Source of the DNA: Dillenia suffruticosa
Taxonomy: Eukaryota; Streptophyta; Magnoliopsida; Dilleniales; Dilleniaceae
NCBI GenBank assembly: GCA_033439265.1
Contig: JAVTVX010000013.1
Location: 312,501-376,500, forward strand
Direction of reading: 5' to 3'
Length of the DNA stretch: 64,000 bases
This document shows positions 1 to 12,590 of this stretch, piece by piece. How positions within the stretch are numbered: position 1 is the first letter of the stretch; the number at the start of each line of letters is the position of its first letter. Both the position numbers and the translations under genes were made by a program. Below the pieces are notes generated by a model. The model ran no database searches. It saw only the letters and a list, made by a program, of their open reading frames with translations, and was not told where the DNA came from.

Positions 1-531
1 TAAGTCATTTCAGATGCCAACCAACAAACGGTCATGCATATCTTTCCACAAAAGAGAACTCTATAAAGAAAAGGTTGGTGATATATTGACCCAAAATGGC
101 AGGCATAATAATATCCTGCTTAATGACAAGGACAATTATCTATTAGTTACAGAGTGGTCAAATGAAGCCAGCAAAGGCCATAACAGCATCAGTATTCAAT
201 ATAAACTATCATTTCAAGATCATCATCACACTGCATACAGGTTTTACTCCCATACATGCTTAAATAATTGTATTGTACACATATAGAAGATGCCAAATAG
301 TCATAAATATATTTGGCGAAGGACTAGAAACTGCAGTAACAAAGGCAAGTTCAGGGATGCAAGGATCTGCACGCTGAAGCAAAGGAACACATGAACAGAG
401 CATTTAGGTCCATTGCGAAACAAAGCAGAAAATAGAATCTTAATAAGAAATGTAAGACTTATTTAGAAAGCAGAGTCTGCCTCCAGGTCCAACAACAACA
501 ACAACAATAATAATAAGTTTAATGAAATTAC
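1..531 (-). other. Intron 6 of the CCR4-like gene, running off the left edge
   Basis: The splice donor of the sixth coding exon lies at 531-530 on the minus strand. The next conserved block of the family, a run beginning ANTHV, cannot be found in 1-531. I therefore read this stretch as intron. It contains a short CAA/TAA microsatellite near 490-515. The short plus-strand open frame at 14-286 has no recognisable protein content. Confidence 0.6.
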
Positions 532-3500
532 CACACAGAGAAGCTGCCTTTTCCCAGGATTTTCTACATTCTGGTAAGCAAATTTCGCTTCCAAAACTGC
601 TATTAGTGCAACATTATCCTAAACATAGTAAAAGTTGATTAGCTCTAGTAGTCCAGTCTACAAGCCATAGTATCAAGGTACAAGAGCAACCAAATAAAAA
701 CTTGAAAAGGAGAAAACCACCTTGACCAATCGAGTTAGAGCAGTTTTCTTCTGAGCACTTGGAACCAAGGCATCAGTCAAAGATTGCGCAGCCTTGTTAA
801 ATTCAACCTTCATACAAGAACAAACCTCTTTACAAGGAAGGAAACTACTTGGAAACAGAAAGTATGCAGAAATTACTAAAACAACAAAGGGACCTCATAT
901 TTTTTGACATGCGAAAATCTATCTCTGCGGAAGAAAGTAGCACACCCATCAATTGTGTGGATATTCCCTGTGAAAACCTGCAAGCATCACCAATATAATT
1001 ATAATGCAATTTAAAAAAAAAAAAACCACCATGGATCACAGCAGCAAGTCTAGAGAAACCAACCTCATTTGTCTTTTTCTTGAAAAGAGCTTGGTACCCG
1101 TGTTTATCAAGCTCCGGAGCAAAAAATTCCTCAAAATGATCGCTTTGAATCTGAAAAAATATTCATTTGGGCCATCAGTTTATAACATTAAAATCAAATA
1201 CACCAAAGAAAAAGAAAAGAAAAAAAAGTACTTTATGGAAAGTAATGCTGCTGACTATACATTTAACACCTGCAGAATTGATTTTAAAATTGACCAAACC
1301 ACAGGACATTGACCCCCACTACAGTTCTGTAAAGACCCAGAAGAATGAAACCATCTTAAGATGTACCTAGTTAAGAAAGCTCAAAAATTTACCTCTTGAA
1401 GACAAACAATATCTGCACGGTAGCCAACTATTTCTCGCAAGAGATTTTGTCTGCGATAAGGCCAAGAAAGAGCCCATGGAGGGCAATAACTGTATTGTTC
1501 ATTAGTAGCATATACATCTGACAAAATGTTGTACGAGAGTACTGTGAAAGTTCCAGCTGATAAGACGCGCCCATCTGACTCGAGATGTGTCGCTACATCA
1601 AGTCCACTGACTGAAATCAAGCAACGTGGACTTGGAGAAGGAGCTGGGATGACACGAGAAGTTGATAAAGTGCTAGGATGACCCACAGGTAGTTTTGTTT
1701 CTGCATCTACAACAACACACTCAAATTTAAGAATGTGGCCAATGTCATCAGCTGTGGGTGTATATGTTTTTGACCGTCCAACTTCAAACCATGTTTCACC
1801 ACCACTCCTTTGGGTAACTGCTGCAGGATATAGAGGTGCTGAACCATTTGTCAAGCTAGGAGTTGATGTTGAGCTTGATAAGCACGTGTTAGACCCAGTG
1901 CTATTAAAACGCCCAAATAACTCTTCCTCCTCATTTCCATTTTCATTTACGGCATTGGTGGCACGCTCATGAAGAACACGATGATGCTGCCATGCATCTG
2001 AAAAGCACTTGGGCGAACAATGGTAACTTTTTGCAGCAGGCAGCTTTGCCTTAACACAGCCTAAGCACTGCAGGGTTGCCTGCTCAGATGGATGTACACT
2101 ACAGACTGCAACTTTTCTATCACTTTGTATCCGATACCTGCTAAAAAGGGGTGGGTAAGAAAAAAAGGGAAAGGAAAAAGCAAAACGGGCTCAGAATAAG
2201 AATAGAATCTTAGACCAAGTCAGTACCATCAACTTATAACATTACACCACTTGTACACATGAATACAAGGTGAGACGAATTCCTAGAGATGTAAACACCT
2301 TTGAATTTTTTTTTTTTTTTTTTTTTTTTTTGTGGGGGATGGAAAAATTGATAAAGAATATCTAGTGTTTCAACAAGGATTGGATGCATGCACATGCTTG
2401 GACCTAGGAAAACTCATGGCAATCTGCGCCTCCCCAACCAAGAGAGAGAGAGAGAGAGAGGAGTCAAAACAATAAGCTTGGCCTCACCAATCAAAATATC
2501 GGACTGCCAATGGTAACATCAACACATAGAAATATCTAGCTTTACAAACAACATGTGATACAAAAAAACAAAAACAAAAATAAGAAACACTATTCCTCCA
2601 AACACAATAAAGTTCAAAATAATACGCTCTCTGTTATATCTTTATAGTGTGAAAACTTTTTCCTGCACAACTTTTACAATGCAAAACTTTGATCATGAAC
2701 CTTTGCATTGGAGAACCGAAAAATGTTCCATGGAACATTAATCTCTTCAGCACTCTGGAATGCTTCACAATAAGCACAGTTACAGAACAGGGTAGTTTGA
2801 CCTTAAATAATAGAGAAGATTGTATCTAATATATCTGCCATACCAATTCTGTAGACACGAAACGCTAAGTATGATAATTGCCAAAAAGATGAGCAGTGCC
2901 TTAGAGGGAGCAACTATTTAAAGCAAGTAGATTTGCATTTTCAAAAGTACAAATGTCAGTTCTATCAAAAGATAATGCCATACATGCCTCGGTGCTCCAA
3001 AATCCAAAGACAAATCATTCAGAACTCCAAAGTGTAAGAATGCCTAGTGGAGACCAAGAATTGACCGTACAGATGAGAACATTGAAGCATCCACATTGTG
3101 CAAGTATGGAATTAGAGGTGATCAACTTCCAACCATGGAAATATATAAGAGTTGACCGTGATGAAAACATACAAACAGACCACTCCTAAACACTATCAAG
3201 TGATGAAGAAACGCCATAATTACTTGGCAGAAAGAGTGATTCGAAACAATTTTGAAAGAGGACTGTGAAATTTGAAAGAATAAGATAATTGGCAATCAGG
3301 GAAATGGGCTCATTCATGACTGAATGAATCTAGCCTGATCCTTAGCAGATGCTACAACCATTAAATCTATTGGAATGAAATTTGGTCCTTAGCAGATGCT
3401 ACAGCCACTACTTAGCAGTTATAACCGCCGCAACAGCGGCAGGACTTCTGCAGTAAGCACTGCAACAGCTCTATCCTTATTTATTCTTTCTTACTGACAT

Positions 3501-6500
3501 TGCTTTTTGCAACTACAATGACTGATTTTTCGTATAGAATAGAACATCAGACAATAGTACCGTTATTGTGTTTACAACTATGACAACTGACTGTTCCATG
3601 CAGCCATCAGCTTCCAAGACTGTAACTGTTATGAAAATTGCAATAGTGTTGACCACAATACTAGCTAGTTCATCCATGGTTACTGAGGTAGCACTAATAA
3701 AAGGTAAAATAGAGCCCAATATAACAACCACTTCATAAATGCTGACCACAGCAAACTGATTTTAGATTTTAATGCATTTCTCCAATTACACAATCATATA
3801 GAAGTGCAAGTGAATTTTGAGCACACATCAACCTATGTGTCTGTTCAGCAAGTATCCAACACAAATAGAGAAAGAGGGAAGAAAAGTAAAAGATGAAGCT
3901 TCAGTGCATCACATCTAACATGAGACAATTGCAAATTGACATCTTCTCACAACTTCTGTAGCCTCAGCCAACACACAAGAATAAACACAAAGACTGTTTG
4001 GATAACAGTCTTGTGAGAAGAAAATGATCTTATCCAACCAAGGAACTCCGCATGCAACAAATGCTGGACCATTTATCACACTGGAAAGGACTGCATGCTC
4101 ATTATGTTGTCTAGGTTGTATGCAGAGCAGATTATGGCCAAAACTAATGAATGTTCCTCATTAATGTATGCAACTTTTGCATCAAAAGCAAATCTTACAT
4201 TAATGCATGGTTGGTGACAAGAAAAAATTGAGTCACCTTTTGTATCTTTCCGCTAATTAGGAACCATGGCACATCCTATAACATGCATTCACATTATGAT
4301 GGACAAACTTCTCTTTTCCAATATGGTCAACAGAATTGGGGATTCAATTTCAACCTGAGCAAGAGAAAGAAAAGGCCCTAAAAACTACAGGAAGCTAGAA
4401 CTCTACTCCACCAAACAAAGAACGGTTACATCTAGAATTTAAAGCCCAGAAAAATGTGACCACAAAATTTGGGATTAAGGGTAGTTGTTGTTGACTAGCA
4501 TCATTGCTACTTTTGAAATCATATTAGTACCTATTCATCATCTGCAGTTGCAAACATTGTCACAAGTTAAAAGCAAAATGTGTACTCAGATGATGCTACT
4601 GATAGTAAAAGTGAAGAAGAATTATGGAACTACTTAGTAGATCGAGCCCGGTAGTCTCCTATTATCCCACGCAAACTAATGTTTGGTTGACCAAAAGTTG
4701 TTTGCAAGACCTTTCTAATTTTGTACGATTCATTTCCTACTCTCCATACTGGAAGAATTGCTAAATATCTATGCATGTACTTTTTCCAGAAGTTTGACGG
4801 ACAACAACATTAAAGGGTTTGAACTCTACACTTTCAGGTTATTGTTTGTTGTTTTGACAGCAAAACCAAAGAAGCCCTATAGGGAGCTAGATGTAAATCA
4901 GATCACCGAAAGAATGCATGATAGTGCCAAAAAAATTTACATTAAACGATTAAAAACACTGCAAAGAATGGAATCCGCATTAACTGCATAACTTAAAAAC
5001 TCTCGTATGGAAACGACCATGAAAGTTTAGTAATTCAGTTACAGAAACAATCAGATGCAAATAAACAGAAGTCTTTAGAAGAGAGAGTGGTTAGATTCTG
5101 CATTTGCTTAAACAGAAAGGACCCTAATATAGAAGGAGACAGTCTGGGGATTTCAGTCATAAATCAAAATGTATAATCTGGTTATCATTACATCCACTAT
5201 CATAAAACTTCTAACTCCGCCATCATAATTCCCCTATTTGTCAAAAGAGTCCAATGAAAACTACTTTCTAACATGTCACAACAGAAAGTCTACAATTTGA
5301 ACATACTAAATTCAAACATACATGAGTTAAAGAATTATCATCATTCCCACAGTCGAATCACCCCCAACAATTATCTAAACCCAATGCAACTCAGTGCCGC
5401 ATGTCACCCGTTTCTGTCCAAACCATCACAAGCTCCAAGTAAATCCTTTGGCAACTTATTAGAATGATATATATAATGCCATACAAATAGAATGTACCAA
5501 ACACCTCTACACAGAATGGCCAAAGTAAGAACTCCCATAACACAACACCCAACTCATGAATCCCAGAAGATCATGAAAGCTTGCAGAAAGAAAGAAATAC
5601 CCTATACAAAGTGGACTGAACTGAAACGGAAATGATCCCAGTGGAGGAAGAACTTAACATCACACTCCGTTAAATTTTGGCTTAAAATTGAAATGTCCAA
5701 TTTGGACACTTCCAACTCCACCATCAAGATTTCCCTATTTACCCACAGACCGGAACAATCCCAATGGAAACTCCTTGACACGTAGCAAAAGCAAGTCTAC
5801 AACCGGAATATACTTAATTCAAGCTTATCCGTACACGCGTCAAGGAATTATCATCACTGCGACAATCGACATACCCTCAATGATTATCTAATCCAAATGC
5901 AACTCATTGCACGTATTACCCGATTCTGCACAAACCTTTACAAGCTCCAGACAAATCCTTTGCCAAACTTATTGGAATCCAGATAAAATGTTATACAACC
6001 AGAATGCACCCCAAAAAAAAACCTCGATACTACATGGTTAAAGCAAGAACCCCCATAACACGAATCAATCATTAATCCCAGAAAATTCAAGAAAATTTAC
6101 AGAAAGAATCTCATGAAATTCAATCATTAAAACCATCCCACAAAGCAATGACGTTGAAATTCAAGAAAAAGTTAGAGAAACATGAAATTCAAGAAAGACA
6201 AAATCTCATGAAATCATAGTTAGAATCTATAAACATTAGAGCTACCACAAGACAAATCATAGTTATCCAAAGAACCCAATACATCAATCGCATGAAATTC
6301 AAGAAAGACGACAAAAATCAAGCAACAAGAAAGCATTTGAATCAATCCAAACATACCACTTATATCTTAGAAAATGACCATCAAGAGGAGAAGATTCAGG
6401 GACATCATCGGTCGTGACGGTCTTATCAGGCCGGCGCAAGAGAACGTAAGGTGTGAGCTCGCAGCCAACGATGGGAATATCGGACGGAAGATGAACTCTG

Positions 6501-6514
6501 AGCACGCTCAGCAT
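532..6514 (-). CDS. CCR4: CCR4-type poly(A) deadenylase, partial (3' exons outside the window)
   Basis: Catalytic subunit of the CCR4-NOT complex, which shortens mRNA poly(A) tails in the cytoplasm. Coding exons on the minus strand: 6514-6357, 2137-1393, 1150-1064, 977-894, 807-721 and 618-532. All have GT-AG borders and the frame stays open for 417 codons. The protein starts MLSVLRVHLPSDIPIVGCEL, as plant CCR4a/b proteins do, so I chose 6514 over an in-frame ATG at 6526. Residues 65-105 hold a Cys/His-rich MYND-like finger (C65, C77, C80, C93, C97, then H104/H105), which replaces the leucine-rich repeats of yeast CCR4 and is reported to bind CAF1. The endonuclease/exonuclease/phosphatase domain begins near residue 250, with catalytic Asn256 (SYNIL) and Glu301 (CLQE). 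Intron 1 is unusually long, about 4.2 kb. The 3' catalytic residues lie left of the window. Confidence 0.93.
5191..6110. repeat. Diverged tandem duplication inside CCR4 intron 1
   Basis: About 400 bases at 5191-5590 recur in diverged form at 5700-6110. Matching blocks in the same order include ccctattt, acaagctcca with aaatcctttg, gaattatcatca, cccataacac and atcccaga. The copies differ by many substitutions and small indels, so the event is old. No open frame is shared by both. Confidence 0.7.
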
Positions 6515-6966
6515 GCTTTCTTCCACAACACAAGCAAATTGACCACTTCCAACTCTTCAAACCCTAACCCCAGAACACAATGAACACTTTCGGCTTCGAA
6601 AATCAGTGTATGTACTCGGCGGACACCAGGCGGATCCGCCATTTACTTGACCTTGAGACCCGCCAGCCTTGATAAATCCAAATTCAAACCCTAGAAATTC
6701 GTCCCAAATGAATCAGAAGAATACGAAAAAAGAAATCGTGAGGAGTGAGAAAACAATGAACAATTGTTCTGCACCTTAACAATTCCAAGAAAGCTTATGG
6801 GCGAGCGGTGTAGAGAGAGGGAAAGAGAAGAAATGGTTGGATTTTTGAAATTAGAGTGCGGTTGATAAGTTATCGAAGTCGATCCAAACTGAGAGGATCG
6901 TAATCAAAGAAAGAGAGGGTCTGATTGGAGAAGATAGAGAGAAAAAGAGAGATCGACTGATTCGAC

Positions 6967-7077
6967 TTAGGGTTTAAGTTTAGAGAGAGGGAAGGTAGTT
7001 CTTCGTGATTGGCCTTGGTCGTCTCCCCGTTTGGCCCTTGAAGGTAAGTAATAAAAACAAGAGGGCCCCCTATATAA
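6967..7077 (-). promoter_or_regulatory. CCR4 core promoter: TATA-like box and telo-box
   Basis: On the minus strand the sequence TTATATAG at 7077-7070 is a good TATA box, and AAACCCTAA, a telo-box, lies at 6975-6967. Telo-boxes close to the start site are typical of plant translation and RNA-metabolism genes. The leader between here and the ATG at 6514 would be about 500 bases and CT-rich in the sense direction. It may contain a leader intron I could not place. Confidence 0.5.
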
Positions 7078-8003
7078 TGACGCCTCCAACTCCCCCCACC
7101 CCCTTCTCTCTCCCTCTCTCGTTTTTTTTTTTTTTTTTTTAATAATTAAGTTCTCTGTTTCCAATCTCTCATTGCCTCCTCATGCGCATTTGCATTTTCA
7201 GGGTATACATTTTTAATCTTCTAGGAATATATTTAAATATTTAAATTTTAAAATTGGTAGAGGCGTAAAATGAAATAATAAATATTTTCATCAAATAATT
7301 TTTTTATTTTATTTTATATATATTCTTAATGTAAATAATTCTATAGGTGGTGAATGTATGATATTAATGAGTAATGCTATGTTATGTTTTTTAAATTTTT
7401 ATAATTTTAAATTAATCAAAATATTTTTCAAAATTAATAAGGAGGTTTTTAAGATAAGTTTGGATGAGTTGTCCCTAATTTGGTTTTTGATTCATTTGAT
7501 CTGTCTCACATTATACAGTAAGTTCTTCTTTTTTGAGTTTAAAAGATCGAAACTTTTAAATTAATTAAAATAATTTTCAATGGAAATTCATGTTTTTCGA
7601 AATAATTTATGGAGCAAAGAAAGCAAATTTCATAAAAAGTAACAAAGATTTGTTCCCAAAAAAATTGAACCACCACAACGAGCTTAACCTTTTAAAATTG
7701 TTTAGCCATGACACAAATTCTTTTAACAACACGACTACAAGTTTTGCATAATTAAGTCTTTAGACTCTAACTGTAGCAAACGTCTGTTTCTTCGTTTAAT
7801 TCTTTTATTTACGGGCAACCGCAACGGCTATTAAAAAACAAAGGGCACGGTGCGTTCCAGAAATATTTGCTGCAAGGCTCAGCCTAATTCCTCCTATACG
7901 TGGATTGGGTGTTTTCCTGCTCCCTGCTCCTAAGCCCACTGTCGTAAGTATACAGACCTAATCGGCTTTTGGCCCATGAAGACAACCCACTGGCCCCGTG
8001 TTG

Positions 8004-8056
8004 TTATTCTGATATGAACATATACCGTATCTTAGCCGAAAGACCGAGAAAGCTAT
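8004..8056 (-). pseudogene. Diverged U2 snRNA-like pseudogene
   Basis: Read on the minus strand from 8056, the sequence starts ATAGCTTTCTCGGTCTTTCG then GCTAAGAT, close to the U2 snRNA 5' end. A few bases later GTATATGTTCATATCAG resembles the following U2 segment. The branch-point-recognition GUAGUA is missing because of a small deletion and substitutions. I see no plant snRNA upstream element (GTCCCACATCG) above 8056. Similarity fades beyond 8004, although a GTGGGCTT match near 7940 may be a further remnant. I infer a dead copy, not an expressed gene. Confidence 0.5.
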
Positions 8057-8403
8057 AATTATTGCCGTTGTTGCGTGGTTTTTTTTTTTTCTTAAGTCAC
8101 CGGCGATCAATAATATTGATCTTAATTAAATTTAATTTAAACTGAGTTAAACTTTTAAGGATAAGACTCTCTCGACACTTGATTTTTTTTTAATACAATA
8201 CTAAGGGTGAAACACAAAACTCCCATATACATAATATTAGAATACTGTACTCTTTTAATCATTGGTCTCAATTTCAATCCATGAAAATTAAAAAATAAGA
8301 TTTAAGAGAGTTAACTCCTTAATGGATTCCAGAGTTTTTCAACCAAATTAATCGAATAAAATCTGAATACTGGTAGGTAAAAACAAAAAAAAAAAGGGAA
8401 AAA

Positions 8404-8610
8404 AAGGGGGCGGAGCCATAAAGAAAATTTAGTGGGGTCAAACGTAGAAATTAAGTCGGGGTTAAATGATATCAATTTTTATTTTTATTTTTTAATAAAA
8501 CCAAATATAAAAATTAAGTTGAGTTAAATTTATATATTTTATATATTTAATAAAAATTTTCAAAATTTAAGTGGGGGTAATTTGAGCTCACTCAATGTAC
8601 CATACATCCA
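8404..8610. repeat. Possible transposon remnant (GGGGGCGGAGCCA-type sequence)
   Basis: The start GGGGGCGGAGCCATAAAG followed by TTTAGTGGGGTCAAA, and the later gtgggggtaatttgagctc, resemble degraded termini of a repeat common in plant genomes. I could not find terminal inverted repeats or a clear TSD, so class and ends are uncertain. Confidence 0.25.
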
Positions 8611-9129
8611 CCATTGTATAATACTAAATTCAAAATCTTATTTAAAGAGAATTAGTATTCACTTATTGAATCAATTAAGTATTGATAATCAAGTATTATT
8701 TGATGATTCGTTCAAAATTCTTTTAATTATATTAAGCCAAAATGCTTAAATATTTTATTGATCACATAGCTTATATTTAATGTTAAAATGAGGTTTATCG
8801 AATGTTAAATCGTAAGTATCATGTTTAAATTTTAAAAAATAAAAAAGATTTTATTGGGATAATTCTTCCTTAAAATAGATTTAATAATGTTTAAATCGAA
8901 TCAGTTAGATTATAATTTTGAAAATTGGTTGATTATTAAAAAAAAAAAGTTAAATTGTTGAAAAGAAATAAGTTTGTGTTTAGATCATGTGTACTAGATC
9001 CGCGTATGCTGGGGTGCTTAAACTAAGTTGTGAGGGGGTTGACCCTAATAAATGATTAAGAAACTTCAACTCCAATTGACAAGATAATGCATATAGATCT
9101 GGGCCACCGTGGGCCGAACTTGAATTTTT

Positions 9130-9330
9130 TTTCGTAATACCCATTTTATATAAGCCCGGCTTAATCTATTCTCGATATTCGGAGTTTACTTGATTACTCC
9201 GATTTGAATATTATGGGTCCATTTTAAGGATTGACTCTCTCAAATCATTTTTTACTATTCTTAGATTTCAAACTCGAGATCTCTAATTAAGGAGATAAAG
9301 TATCCGATCACTCAACTCAAGAGAGTTTGA
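9130..9330 (-). repeat. tRNA-derived SINE-like repeat, copy 1
   Basis: The sense strand appears to be minus: AACTCTCTTGAGTTGAGTGA near 9329 resembles a pol III A-box region, and TCTCGAGTTTGAAATC near 9280 resembles a B box. Related copies in the same orientation lie at 17839, 41265, 52365 and 52535. Shared landmarks on the plus strand are gactctctcaaat, then a T-rich run, then aaactcgagatct and taattaagga. Confidence 0.45.
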
Positions 9331-9384
9331 TACGGCCAAACCCATTGAGGTCTAGAGACATCAAGGCACCCTTATAATTTTTAC

Positions 9385-9520
9385 GACAACAATAATCCGA
9401 GCATTAATTTTAATAATTGGGATTGATTATTTGAAAGACAAATATGAAGATGAAAAAATAACAAATAAATAAATAAATGAAAAAATATAATAATAATATA
9501 AATAATAAAGGTGTGTTTGT
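9385..9520 (-). repeat. Eroded LINE 3'-end copy
   Basis: The plus-strand string gacaacaataatccgagcat, then ttaataattgggattg, then gaaagacaaatatgaagatg, aligns block by block with the better-preserved LINE tail at 31577-31677. The minus-strand reading ends in a TTGTTG-like tail. No clear TSD was found. Confidence 0.4.
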
Positions 9521-10010
9521 ATTTTGTCTGCCATGGAGATAGTATACATCTTGGATTTATGTATTTTGTTAATAAAGGTGTATGCAAATAAAAATGATTC
9601 TTTCTATACATATTATGATTTAATAATATATATATTGTATTAATAAGTTAATATAATATAAGTTATTGTGTGTGTATATATATATATGTAAATAATATAT
9701 ATAATGTATCAATAAGTTATATATGTTATATTGATATTTATGAATATGTATACAAACTCTATCAATGTATACAATATGTGCCTACGATGGCTGAACTCTT
9801 ATATACTCGTGGATACATAATATATACAATAGTTTTCTTTTAGATTTTTGTGATCATTCAATGACCATCAATCATTTTACTTATCTTGTTTTATTAAAAA
9901 AATATTATCTTATTTTATAGAAAGAATAATAAATATTAAATCATAATTTCAACCACTAGTAATTTATAACGAATGATTCAATATTATATTAAATATTTCA
10001 AAACCCAATC

Positions 10011-10018
10011 TATAAATA
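10011..10018 (+). promoter_or_regulatory. TATA box of DEFL gene A
   Basis: TATAAATA lies 54 bases upstream of the ATG at 10065. This is the usual spacing for a short plant leader. Confidence 0.65.
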
Positions 10019-10064
10019 CACCAGTCGGCTAAGAAAAAGAGCACATCAGGTTTGTATAGCAGAA

Positions 10065-10112
10065 ATGCCAAAGCTTTCGCGCACAATCCTTTTTTTCCTA
10101 GTTCTGGTCATC

Positions 10113-10152
<40 letters not shown>

Positions 10153-10389
10153 AAAAATGTGATTGGGTTTAGTTGTCAATGATTTTTGTTACTGGGGTGT
10201 GCAGGTTTAACACTGGTGGGTCATGTTGATGGGAAGCAATGCAGTGAAGTGGTGGGTTGGCAATTTTGTTGTGACATTAGAGACTGCAAGAAAGAATGCG
10301 AAGGACTTCACAGCGATGTTAATGGAGTTTGCATACCAATCTACGGCATCGGAAAGGCATGTGCTTGTTTCTTTCAATGCTCCGCATGA
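10065..10389 (+). CDS. Defensin-like cysteine-rich secreted peptide A
   Basis: Exons 10065-10116 and 10205-10389 give 78 residues. Exon 1 is 52 bases and encodes the signal peptide (MPKLSRTILFFLVLVITG). A phase-1 intron at Gly18 with GT-AG ends separates it from the mature peptide, the standard DEFL gene layout. The mature part has nine cysteines (30, 39, 40, 45, 49, 60, 70, 72, 76). C45-X3-C49 and C70-X-C72 are the signature of a cysteine-stabilised alpha-beta fold. The adjacent pair C39-C40 gives an odd cysteine count, unlike the eight in B and C. The motif VGHVDG just after the signal is shared with its neighbours. The intron contains a CT repeat. The role (antimicrobial or reproductive signalling peptide) is inferred from the family only. 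Confidence 0.85.
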
Positions 10390-11608
10390 GCCGCCCCAGA
10401 ATCATAATTAAATAAATCGTCAATGTTAAACGATTACTCATTATGTGGACATCAACAATTGCGAGAAGAGTAACAAAATTTATTACCAATTTATTTTTCA
10501 TAATTTTTTAGCTACCAAACATGTTGTCTTGGGTATTTTACAATCTCACGGCCTCTCATAAATTTCTAAAGCTCGTCTTAAATTGTAGGTTTGTATTTTT
10601 TATTTCAATCTCACTGAATTTTTATTAATGTTATCGAAAGATAAAAAACAATGATAGTGAATTTTTTTTTTCTTCCAAATATCACCTATCGAATGTATTA
10701 TGAAGATTTGCATTAATCGTGCTTGTCAAATAAGATTAAAAAAAAAAGTAATGAATACAATTTTTTTCTTCCAATATTATCTATCAAATTAGAAATATAA
10801 CAAAATTGAAAATAGAAAAAATATAAAATATAAAATATAAAATCTTGTTTCAATTAAAGTCAAATATTTTTAAAATCAAAACAATTATTGATTCATATTA
10901 AAAATCAATAATTAATTTTATTTTGATATATAATATACATTTTCTAACATAATAGATGAATTATCAAGATTTATATTACTCGTGATTGTCAATAACATAA
11001 AAAATGATGGCAAAAATTTTTATGCACGTTGGCGTTATCAAATGTTAAATTGACAATATTAATTGCGCGGTTGATAGGTAATCGAAGCCGATCAAAAAAA
11101 AAAATGTCAACTATAGTAAAATTGACAATAAAAAATAAAAAATATAAACTAAATATGTTTTCAATATTTAGCAGAATATTGTATTACCATAATGATAAAT
11201 ATTAAGAAAATATTAAGTTGCCTAAATTATATTAACGAAATATTAATATACTTACAGGGATGAAATATTGAGAGAATATTAAACCTTACAAAATTAAAGT
11301 ACGAAGGGTTTGTTCCACAAGTACCCTTCATTATTGTTTTTACCCCTCCTTTTGGGCCGTAGCCAATGGAATGAATGAAGGTCGTCAGCCATGTCTGGAG
11401 TTAATGACTGCTTTCCATAATTCTGATCGAAATCTATGAGTTTCCTGTGTTAACTTCATATCTCTCTTTCTACACTTGATCTTAGCCAAAAGGCCGAGAA
11501 AGATATTCATATCTCTCTTTCAAATACCAATAAAGGTGATGAATCTTCCAAGTTTCACATAATCTTTTTTTAGCAATATATTAAATGATTTTGTATCAAC
11601 TTCCCCCC
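10390..11608. other. AT-rich spacer between DEFL genes A and B
   Basis: No gene is seen. Strongly AT-rich with many short A and T runs. It holds the U2 retropseudogene at 11471-11506. The last 50 bases before the gene B TATA box resemble the region upstream of gene C. Confidence 0.7.
11471..11506 (-). pseudogene. Truncated U2 snRNA retropseudogene with TSD
   Basis: The minus strand reads the first 36 bases of U2 snRNA (ATATCTTTCTCGGCCTTTTG then GCTAAGATCAAGTGTA) with one change at position 4. It then stops inside the branch-point-recognition GUAGUA. The 16-base direct repeat ttcatatctctctttc flanks it at 11455-11470 and 11506-11521, a typical LINE-type target-site duplication. No poly(A) tail is present. 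Such 3'-truncated snRNA retropseudogenes are well known in mammals. Confidence 0.85.
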
Positions 11609-11615
11609 TATAAAA
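11609..11615 (+). promoter_or_regulatory. TATA box of DEFL gene B
   Basis: TATAAAA lies 97 bases before the ATG. The flanks (ccccctataaaa, then tagccctcac and gcattcat) are conserved at gene C, showing that the promoter was duplicated with the gene. Confidence 0.65.
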
Positions 11616-11705
11616 TTCTAGCCCTCACTACCAAAAGTTGCATTCATTCAAAACTAATCAAGAGCCACATTGCGAAAATTGTCAAAGGTGCGGTGGCCTA
11701 CCGAA

Positions 11706-12590
<885 letters not shown>

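Larger units (their letters stand above)
7080..10010. other. AT-rich intergenic region between CCR4 and the DEFL array
   Basis: No supportable gene. It holds a U2-like pseudogene, a possible transposon remnant, a SINE-like repeat and an eroded LINE tail, listed separately, plus AT-rich microsatellite-like sequence at 9620-9780. The short open frames here are AT-biased and match nothing I recognise. Confidence 0.7.

Noticed and set aside
14..286. 90-codon plus-strand open frame at the left edge
   Set aside because: It has no recognisable motif, and the region is expected to be an intron of the minus-strand CCR4 gene.
3320..3420. Repeated ccttagcagatgctaca in CCR4 intron 1
   Set aside because: Two short copies only, with no array or TSD structure. 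Probably a small local duplication.
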